Positions 26,206-37,659 of a DNA stretch of 64,000 nucleotides are shown one piece after another (within the stretch, counting starts at the first letter, position 1; each line of letters begins with the position of its first letter). Source of the stretch: Macrobrachium rosenbergii (lineage: Eukaryota > Arthropoda > Malacostraca > Decapoda > Palaemonidae); the NCBI RefSeq assembly GCF_040412425.1, contig NC_089756.1, forward strand, positions 9,765,226-9,829,225, read 5' to 3'. A model generated the notes under the pieces. That model did no database searches, had not been told where the DNA came from, and saw only the letters and a program-made list of their open reading frames with translations. The position numbers and the translations under genes are program-made.

Positions 26206-28393
26206 CCCTTAAACGCCGACTGGACATATCATACGTCGACTAAAATTGTCTGTTGGGTGACGAGTGGACGTACCGTACGTCGACTACAAAAAATTTCAAC
26301 CTTCGGTCAACTTTGACTCGACTGAAATGGTACAAAAACGCAATTGTAAGCTAAAACTCTTACATTCTAGTAATATTCAATCATTTACCTTAATTTTGCA
26401 ACAAATTGGAAGTCTCTAGCGCAATATTTCGATTTATGGTGAATTTTTGAAAAAAACTTTTTCCTTACGTCCTCGCGGTAACTCGGCCGAAAATTTCAGA
26501 AATTCTTTGGTCATTTTGTCGTAATGTTTGCACTGGTTTAAATTAGTCGTTACATAAAGTTTTATATATGGAAATGTGCGCAATTTCATGCAGAATGCAA
26601 CAGAAAATAACTCATGTTAGCTTCTATCAGTTTTAAAATATTTCCATATAAATCACGGTAAGTGCCAAAATTTCAACCTTCAGTCAACTTTAACTCGACC
26701 GAAATGGTCGAAAAATGCAATTGTAAGCTAAAACTCTTACATTCTAGTAATATTCAGTCATGTACCTTCATTTTGCAACAAATTGGAAGTCTCTAGCACA
26801 ATATTTCGATTTATGGTGAATTTTTAAAAAACTTTTCCCTTACGTCCGCTCGAGGTAACTCTGCCGAATGTCTCGGAAATTCTTTCGTCACCTTGTCGTA
26901 ATGTTTGCACCGGTTTATATTAGTCGTTACATTCAGTAAAGTTTTATATATGGAAATGTGCGCAATTTCATGTAGAATACAACAGAAAATAAATCATGGT
27001 TGTAGCTTTTATCAGTTTTGAAATATTTCCATATAAATCAATGTAAGTGTTAAAATTTCACCTTCGGTCAACTTTAACTCGACCGAAATGGTTGAAAAAC
27101 GCAATTGCAAGCTAAAACTCTTACATTCTAGTAATATTCAATCATGTACATTCATTTTGCAACAAACTGGAAGTCTCTAGCACAATATTTCGATTTATGG
27201 TGAATTTTTGAAAAAAAAAAAAACTTTTTCCTTACGTCCGCGCGCGGTAACTATGCCGAACATCTCGGAAATTCTTTTGTCACTTTGTCGTAATGTTTGC
27301 ACTGTTTTATATTAGTCGTTACACAAAGTTTTATATATGAAAATGTGCACAATTTCATGTAGAATACAACAGAAAATAACTCATGGTTGTATCTTTTATC
27401 AGTTTTGAAAAATTTTCATATAAATCATGATAAGTGCCAAAATTTCAACCTTCAGTCAACTTTAACTCGACCGAAATGATTGAAAACGCAATTGTAAATA
27501 AAACTCTTACATTCTAGTAATATTCAATCATGTACCTTCATTTTGCAACAAACTGGAAGTCTCTAGCACAATATTTCGATTTATGGTGAATTTTTAAAAA
27601 CTTTTTCCTTACGTTCGTGCGGTAACTCTGCCGAACAACTAGAAATTAGTCGCACCATTTAATATTAATCGTTACATAAAGTTTTATATATGAAAATGTG
27701 CAATTTCATGTAGAATACAACAAAAATAATTCATGGTTGTAGCTTTTATCAGTTTTGAAATATTTTCATATAAATCACGATAAATAGAACAAATTCTACT
27801 TTCGGTCAACTTTAACTCAACTGAAATGGTCGAAAACTGCAATTGTAAGCTAAAACTCTTACATTCTAGTAATATTCAATCAATTACCTTCATTTTGCAA
27901 CAAACAGGAAGTCTCTAGCACAATATTTTGATTTATGGTGAATTTAAAAAAACTTTTTTACATCCACGCGTTACGAATTCATGCATCATTTTGTGATAAT
28001 ATTTTCTCTGTGTTGCTTTGATCGTTTTACAATTTGTTATATACCAAAATCATTGCAATTTAGTGTACAATACAAAGAAAGAAAAAAAAACTTGTTAGCT
28101 TTAACCGTTTTGCTCACAGCGCGATTTGTATACAATTATATATGAAATTTTTTTTGTGCTGTCATATATTTCAATATTTATATATGATAATGATATTTTT
28201 TTTTCATTTCTGATGGTTGCATACTAAACTTCAGGCAATGACAAAAAAAGGAGCCAAAAATGAACTCTTAATCTTAAAAACTAAGCATGCTGTGATTTTT
28301 TGAAAAAAACTTTTTTTCCGCTTCGGCGCTAACTCCCGAACGCCTCCGGCATACGACAGACACTTTTGTAAATAGAGGCTCGGCGTTAGAGGG
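26206..28393 (+). mobile_element. TTAA-flanked piggyBac-like non-autonomous element, copy A
   Basis: It starts CCCTTAAACGCCGA and ends with the complement of CCCTCTAACGCCGA, flanked by TTAA (26202-26205) and TCAA (28394-28397, a mutated TTAA). The uninterrupted LINE at positions 1-25 gives the empty site TTTTAATGAG, so the TTAA is a true target duplication. A TTAA target and CCC-starting ends are the hallmark of the piggyBac superfamily. There is no transposase frame. The interior is a left arm with paired motifs ending TACGTCGAC, about five tandem ~380-bp monomers, and a unique right arm of ~430 bp. Confidence 0.88.
26290..27960 (+). repeat. Satellite-like array of ~350-390-bp monomers inside TTAA element A
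   Basis: Monomers start with the landmark TTCAACCTTCGGTCAACTTT at about 26292, 26668, 27057, 27446 and 27795. Spacings are 376, 389, 389 and ~349 bp. Each contains, in order: GCAATTGTAAGCTAAAACT, CTTACATTCTAGTAATATTC, AGTCTCTAGCACAATATTTC, a short A-run, CTTTTTCCTTACGT, and TTTTATATATGAAAATGTGC. Divergence between monomers is modest. Confidence 0.92.
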
Positions 28394-28397
28394 TCAA

Positions 28398-28680
28398 TGA
28401 GATATGATTTTAGTATATTTAATATATATTTTAGTCAAATTTATTTTATATACTAAGTATATATTTTTAATATAAAAGTTTAATATATATTTATTTTTTG
28501 TTGGTTCTATCTAATATCATTCTTAATTTTTTACATTCATACTTTAACACTGAATTTTACTGGTAAGTCATCATTCACCTATTTATTATTAATCATATCA
28601 TTAATTTATATATTTCACCTTCATTACGTCGCTGAATAATCCTGATAGGTTCCGGCATTTGGTCTTCAAGCCCTAAACTT
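28398..28680 (+). mobile_element. LINE 3' UTR, continuation after TTAA element A
   Basis: Matches window positions ~14-285 along its length, resuming exactly at ATGAGATATGATTT. Together with 25720-26205 it forms one LINE copy split by the TTAA element. Confidence 0.85.
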
Positions 28681-29062
28681 CATAATTGATCAAACAATCA
28701 CTTAAAAGGCATAAACTCTCATCATAAAAATAATTTAGATTTTGCCTAAAAAGGGAAATTTGTGCACTTACAAATTCAAGCTTACAATAGCTGGTCTCAG
28801 CATTACATTTATACAAATAATGTATGAATAAACTGAGCACTTTTTTTTTTATTTCTGACTGGCTGAATAACATTTGTTGCTTGCTTAAAACCTTTGCATA
28901 TCATAATCAACATGGTATTTATTTCACATCAGACAAATGGATTGAAAAGTGCACTCAAATTATTCTACAAGTCTGACATATGATAAGAAGCTCCATATCC
29001 ACAATCATAATGATAAAATATACTAATAAGTTCACAATATTAAGATGTGTTATTATTATAAC

Positions 29063-29158
29063 CAAAGTAAAGCCCACAGACTTGTGGGATGTTTGATTTT
29101 GCATTGCTGACAGTTTTCTCAAGATTACTGGTATTGATAATTGCTTTGGAGATGGAAC
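29063..29158 (-). other. Weak candidate exon on the - strand
   Basis: 96 bp between an acceptor (TTCACATCTCAG) and a GTAATA donor, open in two frames (one begins VPSPKQLSIPVILRKLSAM). It has no recognised family. Its compatible frames do not join well to 25562-25673, so it may be chance. Confidence 0.15.
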
Positions 29159-29228
29159 CTGAGATGTGAAAATCAGAACAAAATAATTTTTCAATAAGTG
29201 TAAGGGCTGTACATGAAAAACTTTAAAA

Positions 29229-29606
29229 GTAATTTGTACTTTTCCTAGGTATACAAACCAGAGCCCTTTATATTGTCTTCAGGGCAACCTGGAAACAGCT
29301 GTTTAACTTGATAATTATGAAGTTAAATGGTGGTTATAAGGGGTTAGTAGGGAAATACCCCCTGGTCACCCACTGTCTCCAAGCACTTTTTCCTTCAGCC
29401 TCAGGCACAAAGCAGTATGGGTGAGGTGGGAATTGCAATAAAAATCTCTGGTTTGTATACCTATGAAAAATTCAAATTACAGTACTTTAAAATTTTGATA
29501 TCCGTTCCTATGGAAATACAAACCATTGCCTTTCACGCAGGAGATTTACCCCTTAGGTGGGAAGTTGTATCAGTCAACCCACCCGGAAATGTCACAATCC
29601 AGGTTA
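29229..29606. mobile_element. DIRS-4: left terminus and internal complementary region of a deleted DIRS element
   Basis: Bases 29229-29263 are inverted at 29446-29480 (35 bp, ~3 mismatches). Immediately after, 29490-29530 is the complement of the other end of the element at ~53790-53827 (shared core GGAAATACAAACC). Having both ends complemented side by side is the internal complementary region typical of DIRS retrotransposons. The ITR itself (29240-29385) matches, inverted, 53690-53815. No coding part remains: the element was reduced to its two ends (~1.1 kb) before a SINE entered it. Confidence 0.7.
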
Positions 29607-29672
29607 GCCCCGTAGGGGAGGAGGGGGTAGTGCCGTCAGTGCACTCTAGGCATTACTTAAGGTTCTTTGCAG
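29607..29672 (+). mobile_element. SINE-A, 5' part (split by the gypsy element)
   Basis: Begins right after the 12-bp duplication CAATCCAGGTTA (29595-29606, repeated at 53110-53121). It contains GGTAGTGCCGTCAGTGCAC and breaks off at TTCTTTGCAG. The rest of the SINE resumes at 52875 with GCAGCATCCC. This break is the gypsy insertion point. Confidence 0.88.
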
Positions 29673-29961
29673 TGTAACGATAGCTAAGAGAATATTAATT
29701 ATGAATAGCGTAAATAAGTCAGTCATGATTGGAAAGTTATTTTAATTCTCTCTCTCTCTCTCTATGAGTGTATTTTTTTGAAGTTCTCTCTCTCAGAAGG
29801 TATATAACTTTTATAATTCTCTCAAAAATTTTTATCTTGTATATTTTTTTTATGTTTGATAGATAGGAATCTTTAATAACATTCTTTTGATGAAATATTT
29901 TTTAAATACTGTTGTGTATTTGTATATATATTTTTTTTATGATTTTTAGAATACTGTTGTA
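29673..29961 (+). repeat. Gypsy 5' LTR remnant / leader
   Basis: Only the first ~45 bp (to TGAATAGCGTAAATA) can be matched to the 3' LTR at 51889. The rest, AT-rich with a short (TC)n run, does not align to it by eye. The 5' LTR therefore seems largely deleted or rearranged. A primer-binding site was not identified. Confidence 0.5.
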
Positions 29962-31255
29962 ATGCAGGATTCGTTTGACGCACTGTTGAATGCTATTAGA
30001 CATAAACATTACAATTTAAGACCAACAACAGTTAGACACAGTTGAATTTCAGTGCCAAGTTCACGAATATCATTAACTCAAGAAAATACTAACACTATTA
30101 ACACAACTAGCAATAATACTAACACTTCAATTTAGAACAATCGTGCAAGCAGCAATCAATACGCAAGCCACACGATTCTGTGGAAGAGGGGAAAGTTCAA
30201 GTCCTGACAAAAATAGGCTAGAATCATATTCTGTGAACCAGCGGCTAGCTGATGCAGACAGTCGCATATCTACAGGAAGAATAACAAATGAAAGAGCTAA
30301 AATTAACGAAGCCTTGCTTCTCCTTAGTTCAGAAAGCAGTAATGCACATAGAACTTTGAATTTAGTTAGATTCAGCAAAATAACCACATACAGAATTTAA
30401 AAGAATCTGTTTATCAATCTGGGAACCAGAAAGTCAAAGTGATGCATTATATAATATTAATAAATTCCTTACCCAGGATTATGATGGAGAATCCATAGCA
30501 AATCTTCACACAGATGTTGAAGAATTGACACACAAAGTGATAGAAGACTTAAGGAAAACAAACATCACCATAGGAAATAAGAATGATTTTGGTGATGAAG
30601 AAAATGATTTAGTTTAAGATATGTTTTGAATTACTTGTCATTTGGAACAATGTATAACGCACTCAGAGAAAAAGAAAAGAAAGCTTTTGAGAAAGTTAAA
30701 ATTGATCCTAAAAGTGATAGCCTTACAGCTTTAATATCAATGAGGCAAGAAATCCAGAAGAAAGAGATAGATCTTTCTAAGGAATTTGTAGGGGTAACAG
30801 AAACACAAAATGAAAGGAAAGGCAGAAATATCCATGATTCGTATAAAAGAAATAACAAGTATAATGATAATTCCCAACAAGTAGGGAATAGACAACTTCC
30901 TTTCAAAGGAAATATGCACAAAATACTAGGAAAAAATGGAATCCAAACCAAAAAGGAAGACAGAATCAACTGAGGAATAGGTCAACCCATAAATCATAAT
31001 GGTCAATATTCAGACACAAATAATTCAAAACCAGAGAATAATTCAGCTCGAGAAACTACATAAAAAATAACGTGAAAACTGCGGGTATACCAATCATTCC
31101 ACTAATGAATGCAGAAAGCCTAGAATCTGTGCAGTTTGCAAAAAGATCAGGCATTTAACTAAAATCTATTGGTTCAATAATAAGGAAGCCAATAGAGAGG
31201 TTGTAGAGATAAGTAACAGTCGCTCAAATATAAATAAATCATCCAGTCAGTGACA
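29962..31255 (+). pseudogene. Gypsy gag relic with degenerate zinc knuckles
   Basis: An ATG at 29962 starts a frame that is soon broken. Lys/Glu/Asn-rich coding-like pieces follow in shifting frames (30143-30400, 30410-30630, 30626-30973). Near 31074-31175 there are two nucleocapsid-type knuckles, each missing one ligand. The first retains C-x4-H-x4-C, with the leading Cys lost. The second retains C-x2-C-x4-H, with the final Cys position replaced. Gag would package the RNA in a virus-like particle. This copy cannot encode it. Confidence 0.65.
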
Positions 31256-31328
31256 ATTAACCCCTCTACAGGGAAAAGAAAGTAAATCCCTTCAAGGTGA
31301 TGAAAGAGAAAAAGGAGAAACAGTTACA

Positions 31329-31610
31329 ATGGAAAATGAAGGTTCATCTGCATTTTCCTATTTACATAGCAAAGTAGTAGTATTTTCCATGAGAGAGGAA
31401 GAAATAAACAGAAAGGATTTGCAAAAGATTCCAATAAATGGAAAGACATGTACTGTACTCATTGATTCAGGTAGTACTATAAATATAACTGACAAAATCA
31501 CTTTAACCTTTAACCAGATATTTAGGCATTGCAAAAACTCAGATTCAGGGTCAAAGCAGAGTACTAAAAGGAATGGCAGGGAAACAGATTAAAAGTCTAG
31601 GGAACGTGAA
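31329..31610 (+). pseudogene. Gypsy aspartic protease, first part
   Basis: An open frame with the catalytic triad DSG in 'LIDSGSTINIT' (codons at ~31463-31471), preceded by a short Lys-rich linker. Retroviral-type proteases work as dimers to cut the Gag-Pol polyprotein. The frame shifts soon after and is then cut by DIRS-1 at ~31610. It resumes at 39910 without duplicated target bases. Confidence 0.75.
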
Positions 31611-31656
31611 CTTAGAAAAGGGATTTTGACAAAGGAAAATCTATTTCTGAGGGAGG

Positions 31657-31949
31657 CCCTGTGTCACCCGGTGAAATTCCTTTCTTGCACGAATTTCTAG
31701 GTATAAATATTGCTAAATATACCAGAGAAAAAGCTATCAGGAATGCTGGGGTTACTACCCCAGATCGAGCGCCTTCTTATACCAAGAAGGCGCCGGCATG
31801 GATAAGGGTGAGTGAAGAAATCACAACCACAGAACCACACTCGAAAGACATCCCAATGGCAAAATCCCTCGGAAGAGCGGAGAGCCGCATACCAGCTCCC
31901 ACACTCACCCGCCCGCCAAGCGCGACCCCAGCGCCATCTGAACTCATTC
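31657..31949. repeat. DIRS-1 inverted terminal repeat, 3' side
   Basis: Inverted relative to 39613-39906 with few differences. It contains a perfect hairpin, GCGCCTTCTT / AAGAAGGCGC with a 5-nt loop, at 31769-31793, just after a CTGGGGTTACTACCCCAG palindrome. Confidence 0.92.
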
Positions 31950-32011
31950 CAGTCTAGCACCACCCTCAGGCTTGGCATGCCAAAGCAGGGGAAAACCAGA
32001 TACTGGGAGGG

Positions 32012-32098
32012 TCACCAGGTGACAGAGGGCCTCCTCAGAAATAGATTTTTCCTTTGTCAAAATCCCTTTTCTGAGTTTGTCCCTGTGTCACCCGGTGA
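32012..32098. repeat. DIRS-1 internal complementary region
   Basis: The first half (to ~32070) is the reverse complement of the element's left extremity (31619-31672, AAAGGGATTTTGACAAAGGA...). The second half is the reverse complement of its right extremity (CACCGGGTGACACAGGGACA...). The two halves meet at TTTCTGAGTT. In the DIRS1 model this region templates joining of the two ends into a circle. Confidence 0.85.
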
Positions 32099-32557
32099 GA
32101 TAGTAACGGAGAATCATGCCAAGACTGCCAAGATACAAAATAAACAAAAGGTGATCATGAACAAAAACACATGCTATGAAAAATAGATTTAATATGATAT
32201 CTCAGCAAAGCAAAGAGAATCAAATCACAGGTAAGTACGGGTGGAACAAAAACACCCAACAATACAATGCCATAGACAGGTAAATATAAACTATACATAA
32301 GAGAAATACACAATATACCTTCTACAATATCAAAAATGTGAGGTACATGACGTGTAAAATAAAATAACACAAGTACCTCTAGGCTTAAATCTAAAAACAC
32401 AGCATAACAAAACACAATCACCAAGACAAACAATAATAATGGCAATACTAGTATCAATTATGAGGAGCAAGGCAGTGAGGCATGATTGATCCAGGAGAAC
32501 AGGCAGGGAAATAAATGAGGCAGGCGGGCGGGGGGAAAGGATAAGGGTTAAGGATAA

Positions 32558-33975
32558 TTAAGGTGGGGGGATGACACTCCCCACAGCCACTGTAGAGAAT
32601 TTCAGAGCTTCGAGAGATTTTAGATAGTGGCATTTAAACACTAGAGGTGATTTCCATCCCGTATACTTGGTAAGTTCAGCAAAATCCATATTATGGAAAT
32701 AATTAGTAGAGGTAGCTACCGCACGGATATCATGAACCTTAGGAACTGAATCCGGGTTGGCCTGTTTAATGAAATACAGAATTTGCTGTCTTATAGCATT
32801 CAAAGAAAGAGTTCCACCTTTTCCCTGATAAAGAGAGGACCCGACATACACTGAGGAGTTCTTTGTAAGTAAGCCTTTAAGGTAAAGACTGGGCATAAGG
32901 ACTGGTCCTGTGGAAGAGGCACCACCTTCCAGGGGGACCACCTGTCCTGAGGGTCTTCATTTTTCGCTAGGAACCTATGATCAGGGGAAAGGAGAACTTC
33001 TCCTGACGGGAGGAAATCAATGTGATCATCACCTCTAGAGAGAGCAGATAGCTCTGAGATTCTGGCACCTGAAGCTAAGCTAATCAGAAACAAGGTCTTC
33101 CTTAACAGATCCAGATAAGAGCATTGTGAGTTATCAATATCAGAGGCTAATTTTAGAACATCATTCAGGAACCAGGTAAAAGAATGTGGGCGTGTTACCG
33201 GCCTCAAACGGGCGCATGCTCTAGGGATGGAGGAAAAGTATGAATATGTAAGGTCAATCTTAAAACCATACAAAAATACCTTCTTCAAGGCTGATTTAGC
33301 TGTAGTAATAGTGGCCGGAGCTAGGCCTTTTTCAAACAATGATCTAAAGAAGGTAACCGCTAGGTTAGTAGTCATAGTCTGAGCTTCAGATGCCTTCAAA
33401 AAAGATGCTAATTTTTTGACTGCTGAATCATATTGCCTGAGAGTAGAATCTCTCTTATCGGATTCTAGAAACAGTGTGTTAACGGGGTCAATGTTTGCTC
33501 CCTTTTTAGCAGCAAATTTTATAAAGTCCATAAAACCAGGGCATTCTGAATTTTTAAGGAAGCTGACACAGTCTTGGTTTGTACTACTTGGGTCAGTCTG
33601 GGTTTGGGTATTTATGATGACACCACAACTTGAGCTCCAGAAGCAGAGGGAACCAGTTGCTCTTCGGCCAATAGGGGCTACCAGGGCTAGTTGGCCCTTG
33701 AATGACCTGAGTTTGTGCAGTACTTTCAACAACATGTTTATTGGGGAAACAAGTAGATCCTCTCCCAATTGTTCCAATCTATGGTCATTAAGCGTCCGTG
33801 GCGTAGGCATGGGGGTCCAGATTGGGAGCCACATAACAGGGAAGCTTGTGATTGCTCTCCGTGGCGAACAGATCCACTTGGAGTCCTGGAACCCGGCGGC
33901 AGATCCAATTGAACACCCGTCCAGAGACCACTCCGTCTCCAACGGAGTAGTTCTGGACAGAGAATCCGCCACCAC
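32558..33975 (-). pseudogene. DIRS-1 tyrosine recombinase
   Basis: A 391-codon open frame (33975-32800) continues after one frameshift near 32815 in a second frame ending at 32558. Residues 1-150 are the linker from RNase H; an N-terminal core-binding region follows. The catalytic domain shows the first Arg in LASGARISEL (~33053-33075), then H-x-x-R in VHDIRAVAT (~32715-32742). The Tyr nucleophile is in FKCHYLKSLE (~32606-32640). YRs cut and rejoin DNA through a 3'-phosphotyrosine and here integrate the circular cDNA. Apart from the frameshift the active site is intact. The conserved positions and gene order make the call firm. Confidence 0.88.
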
Positions 33976-35190
33976 GCCCGCACCCCCGCTAGGTGGGTGG
34001 CTGACAGATGCCAGCCGTGCTTGCTTGCCAGGAGAAGATAGCTAACATCACCTGATTTACGCGACTCGATTTGGAGCCACCCCTGTTTATGCAATGAACC
34101 ACCACGGCGCTGTCTAACACCAGCCTGATGTGAATCTGGCTGGCGGGGTAAAGTTTCTTCAGAGTTAGAAACACTGCCATAGCTTCCAAGGTGTTTATAT
34201 GGAACTGTCGAAACATTATAGACCACGTCCCTTGTACTTTTTGTTTTGGTGAGTCCCTCCCCAGCCGCTTAATGAAGCGTCTGTGTGGATTACCAGAGCT
34301 GGGGGGGGGGGAATTGAAGGGGGACAGACTTCGAAAGGCCTTTGACTGTGGACCATGGTCGAAGCCTTGTCTTCAAGATTTGCGGGATTGAAGAGACTCT
34401 GTCTCTGAGCCTGACATTGGCTCATCTCCGCCACACTCTGTTTATGTCTTTTAGTCTTGCTTTCAAGAGCAGGTCTGTCACTGAAGCAAACTGAAGAGAG
34501 CCGAGAATCCTCTCTTGAGACCGGCGGGATGCTGCTTTGCCCTTCAGAAATTTTCTGGAAGCGGCTATCTCCCTCCGCTTGGCCGGCGGGAGGGATAGCC
34601 TGTACGAGGTTAGGTCCCACTGGAGACCCAGCCACTGAAACTGAGACTCCGGAGTCAGGCGGGACTTCTCCCTGTTCAACTGAAAACCTAATGACTCCAG
34701 GAACTCCATCACTATGGCTGTAGCCTTCCGGCACTCCTGTACGGTTGGGGCCCAGATTATCCAATCGTCCAGGTAAGCTGCTAGGGAGATCCCCCGGGAC
34801 CGTAGCTGCTGAACAACTGTTTCCGCCAGCTTCGTGGAATATCCTGGGGCTATATTGAGCCCGAAAGGCATGACCCTGAAGGAGTAGGCCTGTTTCCTAG
34901 TCTGAAACCCAGGAAGGGAGAGAAGTTCCAGCGCAACCGGGACGTGATAATAAGCGTCTGAAAGATCGATAGAGGTGGTGACGGCTCCACGCGGCAGTAG
35001 AGTCCGTGACTTGAGCAACTGTAAGCATGCGAAATTTGTCGCATTGTATGTAGAGATTTAGACGCGACAGATCTAGAATCACTCTTTGCTGGCCGGAATC
35101 TTTCTTGGGGACAGTGAACAGCCTGCCTTGAAATTTGAGGTGCCTCACTTTCTTTATTGCTCTCTTGTTGAGAAGCTCCGTCCACAAAGT
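33976..35190 (-). pseudogene. DIRS-1 reverse transcriptase and RNase H
   Basis: RT begins near 35187 with 'LLNKRAIKKVRHLKFQGRLF' and VPKKDSGQQRVILDLS. After a frameshift it continues at 35018-34422 with TSIDLSDAYYHVPV, MPFGLNIAP and the catalytic YLDDW (34757-34771). The Trp after DD is typical of DIRS. RNase H follows across two more frameshifts: HTDASLSGWGG, then INTLEAMAVF, then LVLDSAVVVH (catalytic D, E, D), then SLSRT at the domain end (~33960). These enzymes copy the RNA into DNA and remove the RNA strand. Three or so frameshifts make the copy non-functional as a single protein. Confidence 0.88.
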
Positions 35191-35376
35191 CCTGTAGGGC
35201 TTTGGAGGAGGGCTGATAAAACCTGGTCAGGGGAGGAGGGTCCCTGATCCAGCTCCAACCCAGGCCTTTGGACACAATGCTGTGTGCCCAAGGACTGAAG
35301 GACCACTGGTCTCTGAACCAGTATAGGCGTCCACCTACCTGACTGGTCTCAGTGGGAGGAAGCAGGTTTGTTTCCT

Positions 35377-37330
35377 CTACCGCGCCACTTTTCCCCGGGA
35401 GACGGATCCAGCCCTGCCTCTGTAGGGGGCTCGACCTCTACCCCGCCTTGCGCTCCTATTAAGGCCGTGAAAGACCCCACGGCCTTCATAGGTAGGGTTG
35501 TACGCCGGCGAGGAGACGTACGTAGGCGCAGCAAGGGATTGGGCTGGTAGAACCAGCACATACTGTTGGGGTTGAGCCTTGGAGGTGGACGGTTGGCTCA
35601 CCGTCGAGACCGGAACTGCCTGAACAACCGTCTGGTGTTGTGGTCTCCTGTGCTTTCTATAACGTTTCCCAGGCCTATTCTGGGAACCGCTAGACTCAGG
35701 GGTCTTCTGCTTAAAGGCGGAGATACCCCACCGGGAGCGCAGACTCTGGTTAGCCCTGGTTGCTTCGCCCAGGACACTGGAGACTTCATCTTCTGGGAAA
35801 AGATTGTCTCCCCAGAAAGAACTCTTCATGAGTCTGTTAGGCTCATGACGAACGGTGGCTTCAGCAAAGATGAACTTACGGCAGTTCATCTTTGCCACCA
35901 TGAAGTCGTACAGGTCCGACTGGAACCCTGCTAACAGGGATTTAGTCAGAACCTGAAACAATGGCTCCTCTGCAAAGGAGATGGCGGTCGCTTCTGACAG
36001 GTACAGCGAGTTCAAAGACCGGCTCAACCGACACCGCACCTCGAACTCAGCCTTCAGGAGAGCTTCCGGAAGCTTAGGAAGCTGCTCGCTGAACTGGTTT
36101 GATCGCGCAATCTACGCCCAATTTACTGACAGTAAATGTGGACGGAGCGTCTTTTCCAGAACTCGTCACCCCTGGGAAGATCAGAGACGCAGGATCTGAT
36201 TCCCGGCTGAGGCAAGGGTTTGCCATCCAAGCAAGCCTGAGCGGTTGCGATAGCAACCTTGTTCAGGCAGGGAGTGGGCAGCTTATCCCCGAGAGAAAAC
36301 ATAGTGAAGTTGCCCTTGCAGGGGGTCAACTTCGTGTTCTCCGCCCGCCACTCGGAAAAGGTGCGCAAGAGAGCAGATTGCGCCTGATCCCTAGGGAAGA
36401 TCACTGTCCCTTTAGGGACCTTGTCTGAGCGTACCCAGGCTTCCTCCGTCAGCCTAACGAAGCCTGGGTAGGGGGCAAGAGATCAGCCGGGAAGAACTCC
36501 AGTTCCTCTAGACGCCTGGTACCTAGACCTTCAATGGTCAAAACGTCTTCATGGGTTCCAAAACGCCATGGGTTCCCTCATCAAAAGGAGGGAGAGTAGC
36601 AGTGTCAGGGATCTGATAGTGTGGTCCGGCCCCACCGGAGCATGCCATATCAGCAAGAAGAGTCTCCTGACTCTGAAGCCTCTCTGCCAACTTAGAAAGT
36701 TTGGCCTCTACCTCCGTAGAGAACCTCTCTAACAACATCCCAGCAAACGCCTCAGGGTCAAAGGCAGGCTGGCGAGGAGGGCTGGGCCTGGCCACCCTCT
36801 TACTCGCTCCTTTGCCCGAGGTACCTGGTTTGCTCCCGGAGGCCACAGGTTCAGCAACCTTTGGCTTCGACGGGGGAAAAGGGGATGCCTTGCGGGAAGA
36901 CGAGGAATTGAAGCCCTTTGCCTTCCACGACTTCTCCAACTTGGGGACAGTAGACTGAGCCCCGTCCCTCAAGATAGAAGATTTAGCGAAGCCCTGAAAA
37001 GAAGATACAGAGGATGAAGGGGAATCAAAAAGGGTACCCGCCCCCACTGCCTCACTTACCTCTATACCTACCTCCTGGTCCTGCTCGGTATTCATGGGCT
37101 CCAGGTCCAAATCCAGAGCGGCGACGTCCTCCGAAACCTCCGCGTAAAGGGGGTCCTCTTGTTGGCTGGGTCACGACCCGGATCTGCTCGATGATGGGTG
37201 CGGCCACAGCTGGTACGGCCGCAGCGATCCGGGCGCCGGGGTAGAGCAAGTCCCTCAGCTTCCCGTCGAGGATGTAGGGCTTCCCCAACGCAACGTTCCT
37301 CCCGAACCCAGCCACCCAGGCGCGGAGACT
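35377..37330 (-). pseudogene. DIRS-1 gag-like ORF
   Basis: Coding sequence in three main pieces separated by frameshifts and stops. The first, around 37330-37170, includes WVAGFGRNVALGKPYILDGK. The second, 37160-36538, is acidic and then Ser/Pro/Lys-rich with a helical segment near LLERFSTEVEAKLSKLAERL. The third, 36404-35377, carries 'LSRSLNSLYLSEATAISF' and ends in a basic Arg/Gly-rich tail (RSARRGRGRAPYRGRAGSVS). The tail resembles nucleic-acid-binding RGG regions and fits a Gag that coats RNA. An acceptor (CTCCCTTTCAG) precedes the first piece at ~37362, so the ORF may be spliced. Confidence 0.65.
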
Positions 37331-37479
37331 CTAGGGCCCCCTTCTTGGAGGACTCGTCGACCTGAAAGGGAGCAGGGAATCAAGGAAGGGCTAATATACT
37401 GTAAAATATATAAGCGCTAGAACACAAGATATGACAACATAGCAAACTGTAACTAACGTGAAGAACGAAAGTAAGCAGC

Positions 37480-37652
37480 TCATCAACTCGTCCTGGATGC
37501 ATCCACAGACCGCGAAGCAGACCTCACAGCCGTCCGGATGCCAGATGATCAGGTCATCAAGCCAGACCGCACAGCCAGCGTGGGTCCAACACACCACATG
37601 CCCGTAGGGTTGGTGGAGGGTGGCGGTACATCCGGGCTCCTCACAACGAACA
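37480..37652 (-). pseudogene. DIRS-1 N-terminal Cys/His-rich domain
   Basis: After an acceptor (TATACTGTTCACACTTACAG) the frame reads RCEEPGC, then a His-x2-Cys-x3/4-Cys group (GHVVCWTHAGC), then WHPDGCEVC. Six to eight Cys/His ligands are spaced like a zinc-binding domain. The same pattern occurs in the DIRS fragment at 41290-41410 and in DIRS-2 at 60010-60140, although the sequences between ligands differ. That conservation supports a real domain at the start of gag. No named family was recognised. Confidence 0.5.
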
Positions 37653-37659
37653 GTCTGTA

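Noticed and set aside
26290..27960. CRISPR-like regularly spaced repeats
   Set aside because: The repeat unit is the whole ~380-bp monomer with no unique spacers, within a eukaryotic TTAA element.
32558..35190. A Dam-like methyltransferase domain in DIRS-1
   Set aside because: Some DIRS elements carry one between RNase H and YR, but the linker here shows no methyltransferase motifs.
33416..36428. Several + strand open frames of 60-209 codons
   Set aside because: They are antisense shadows of the DIRS-1 RT, recombinase and gag genes on the - strand.
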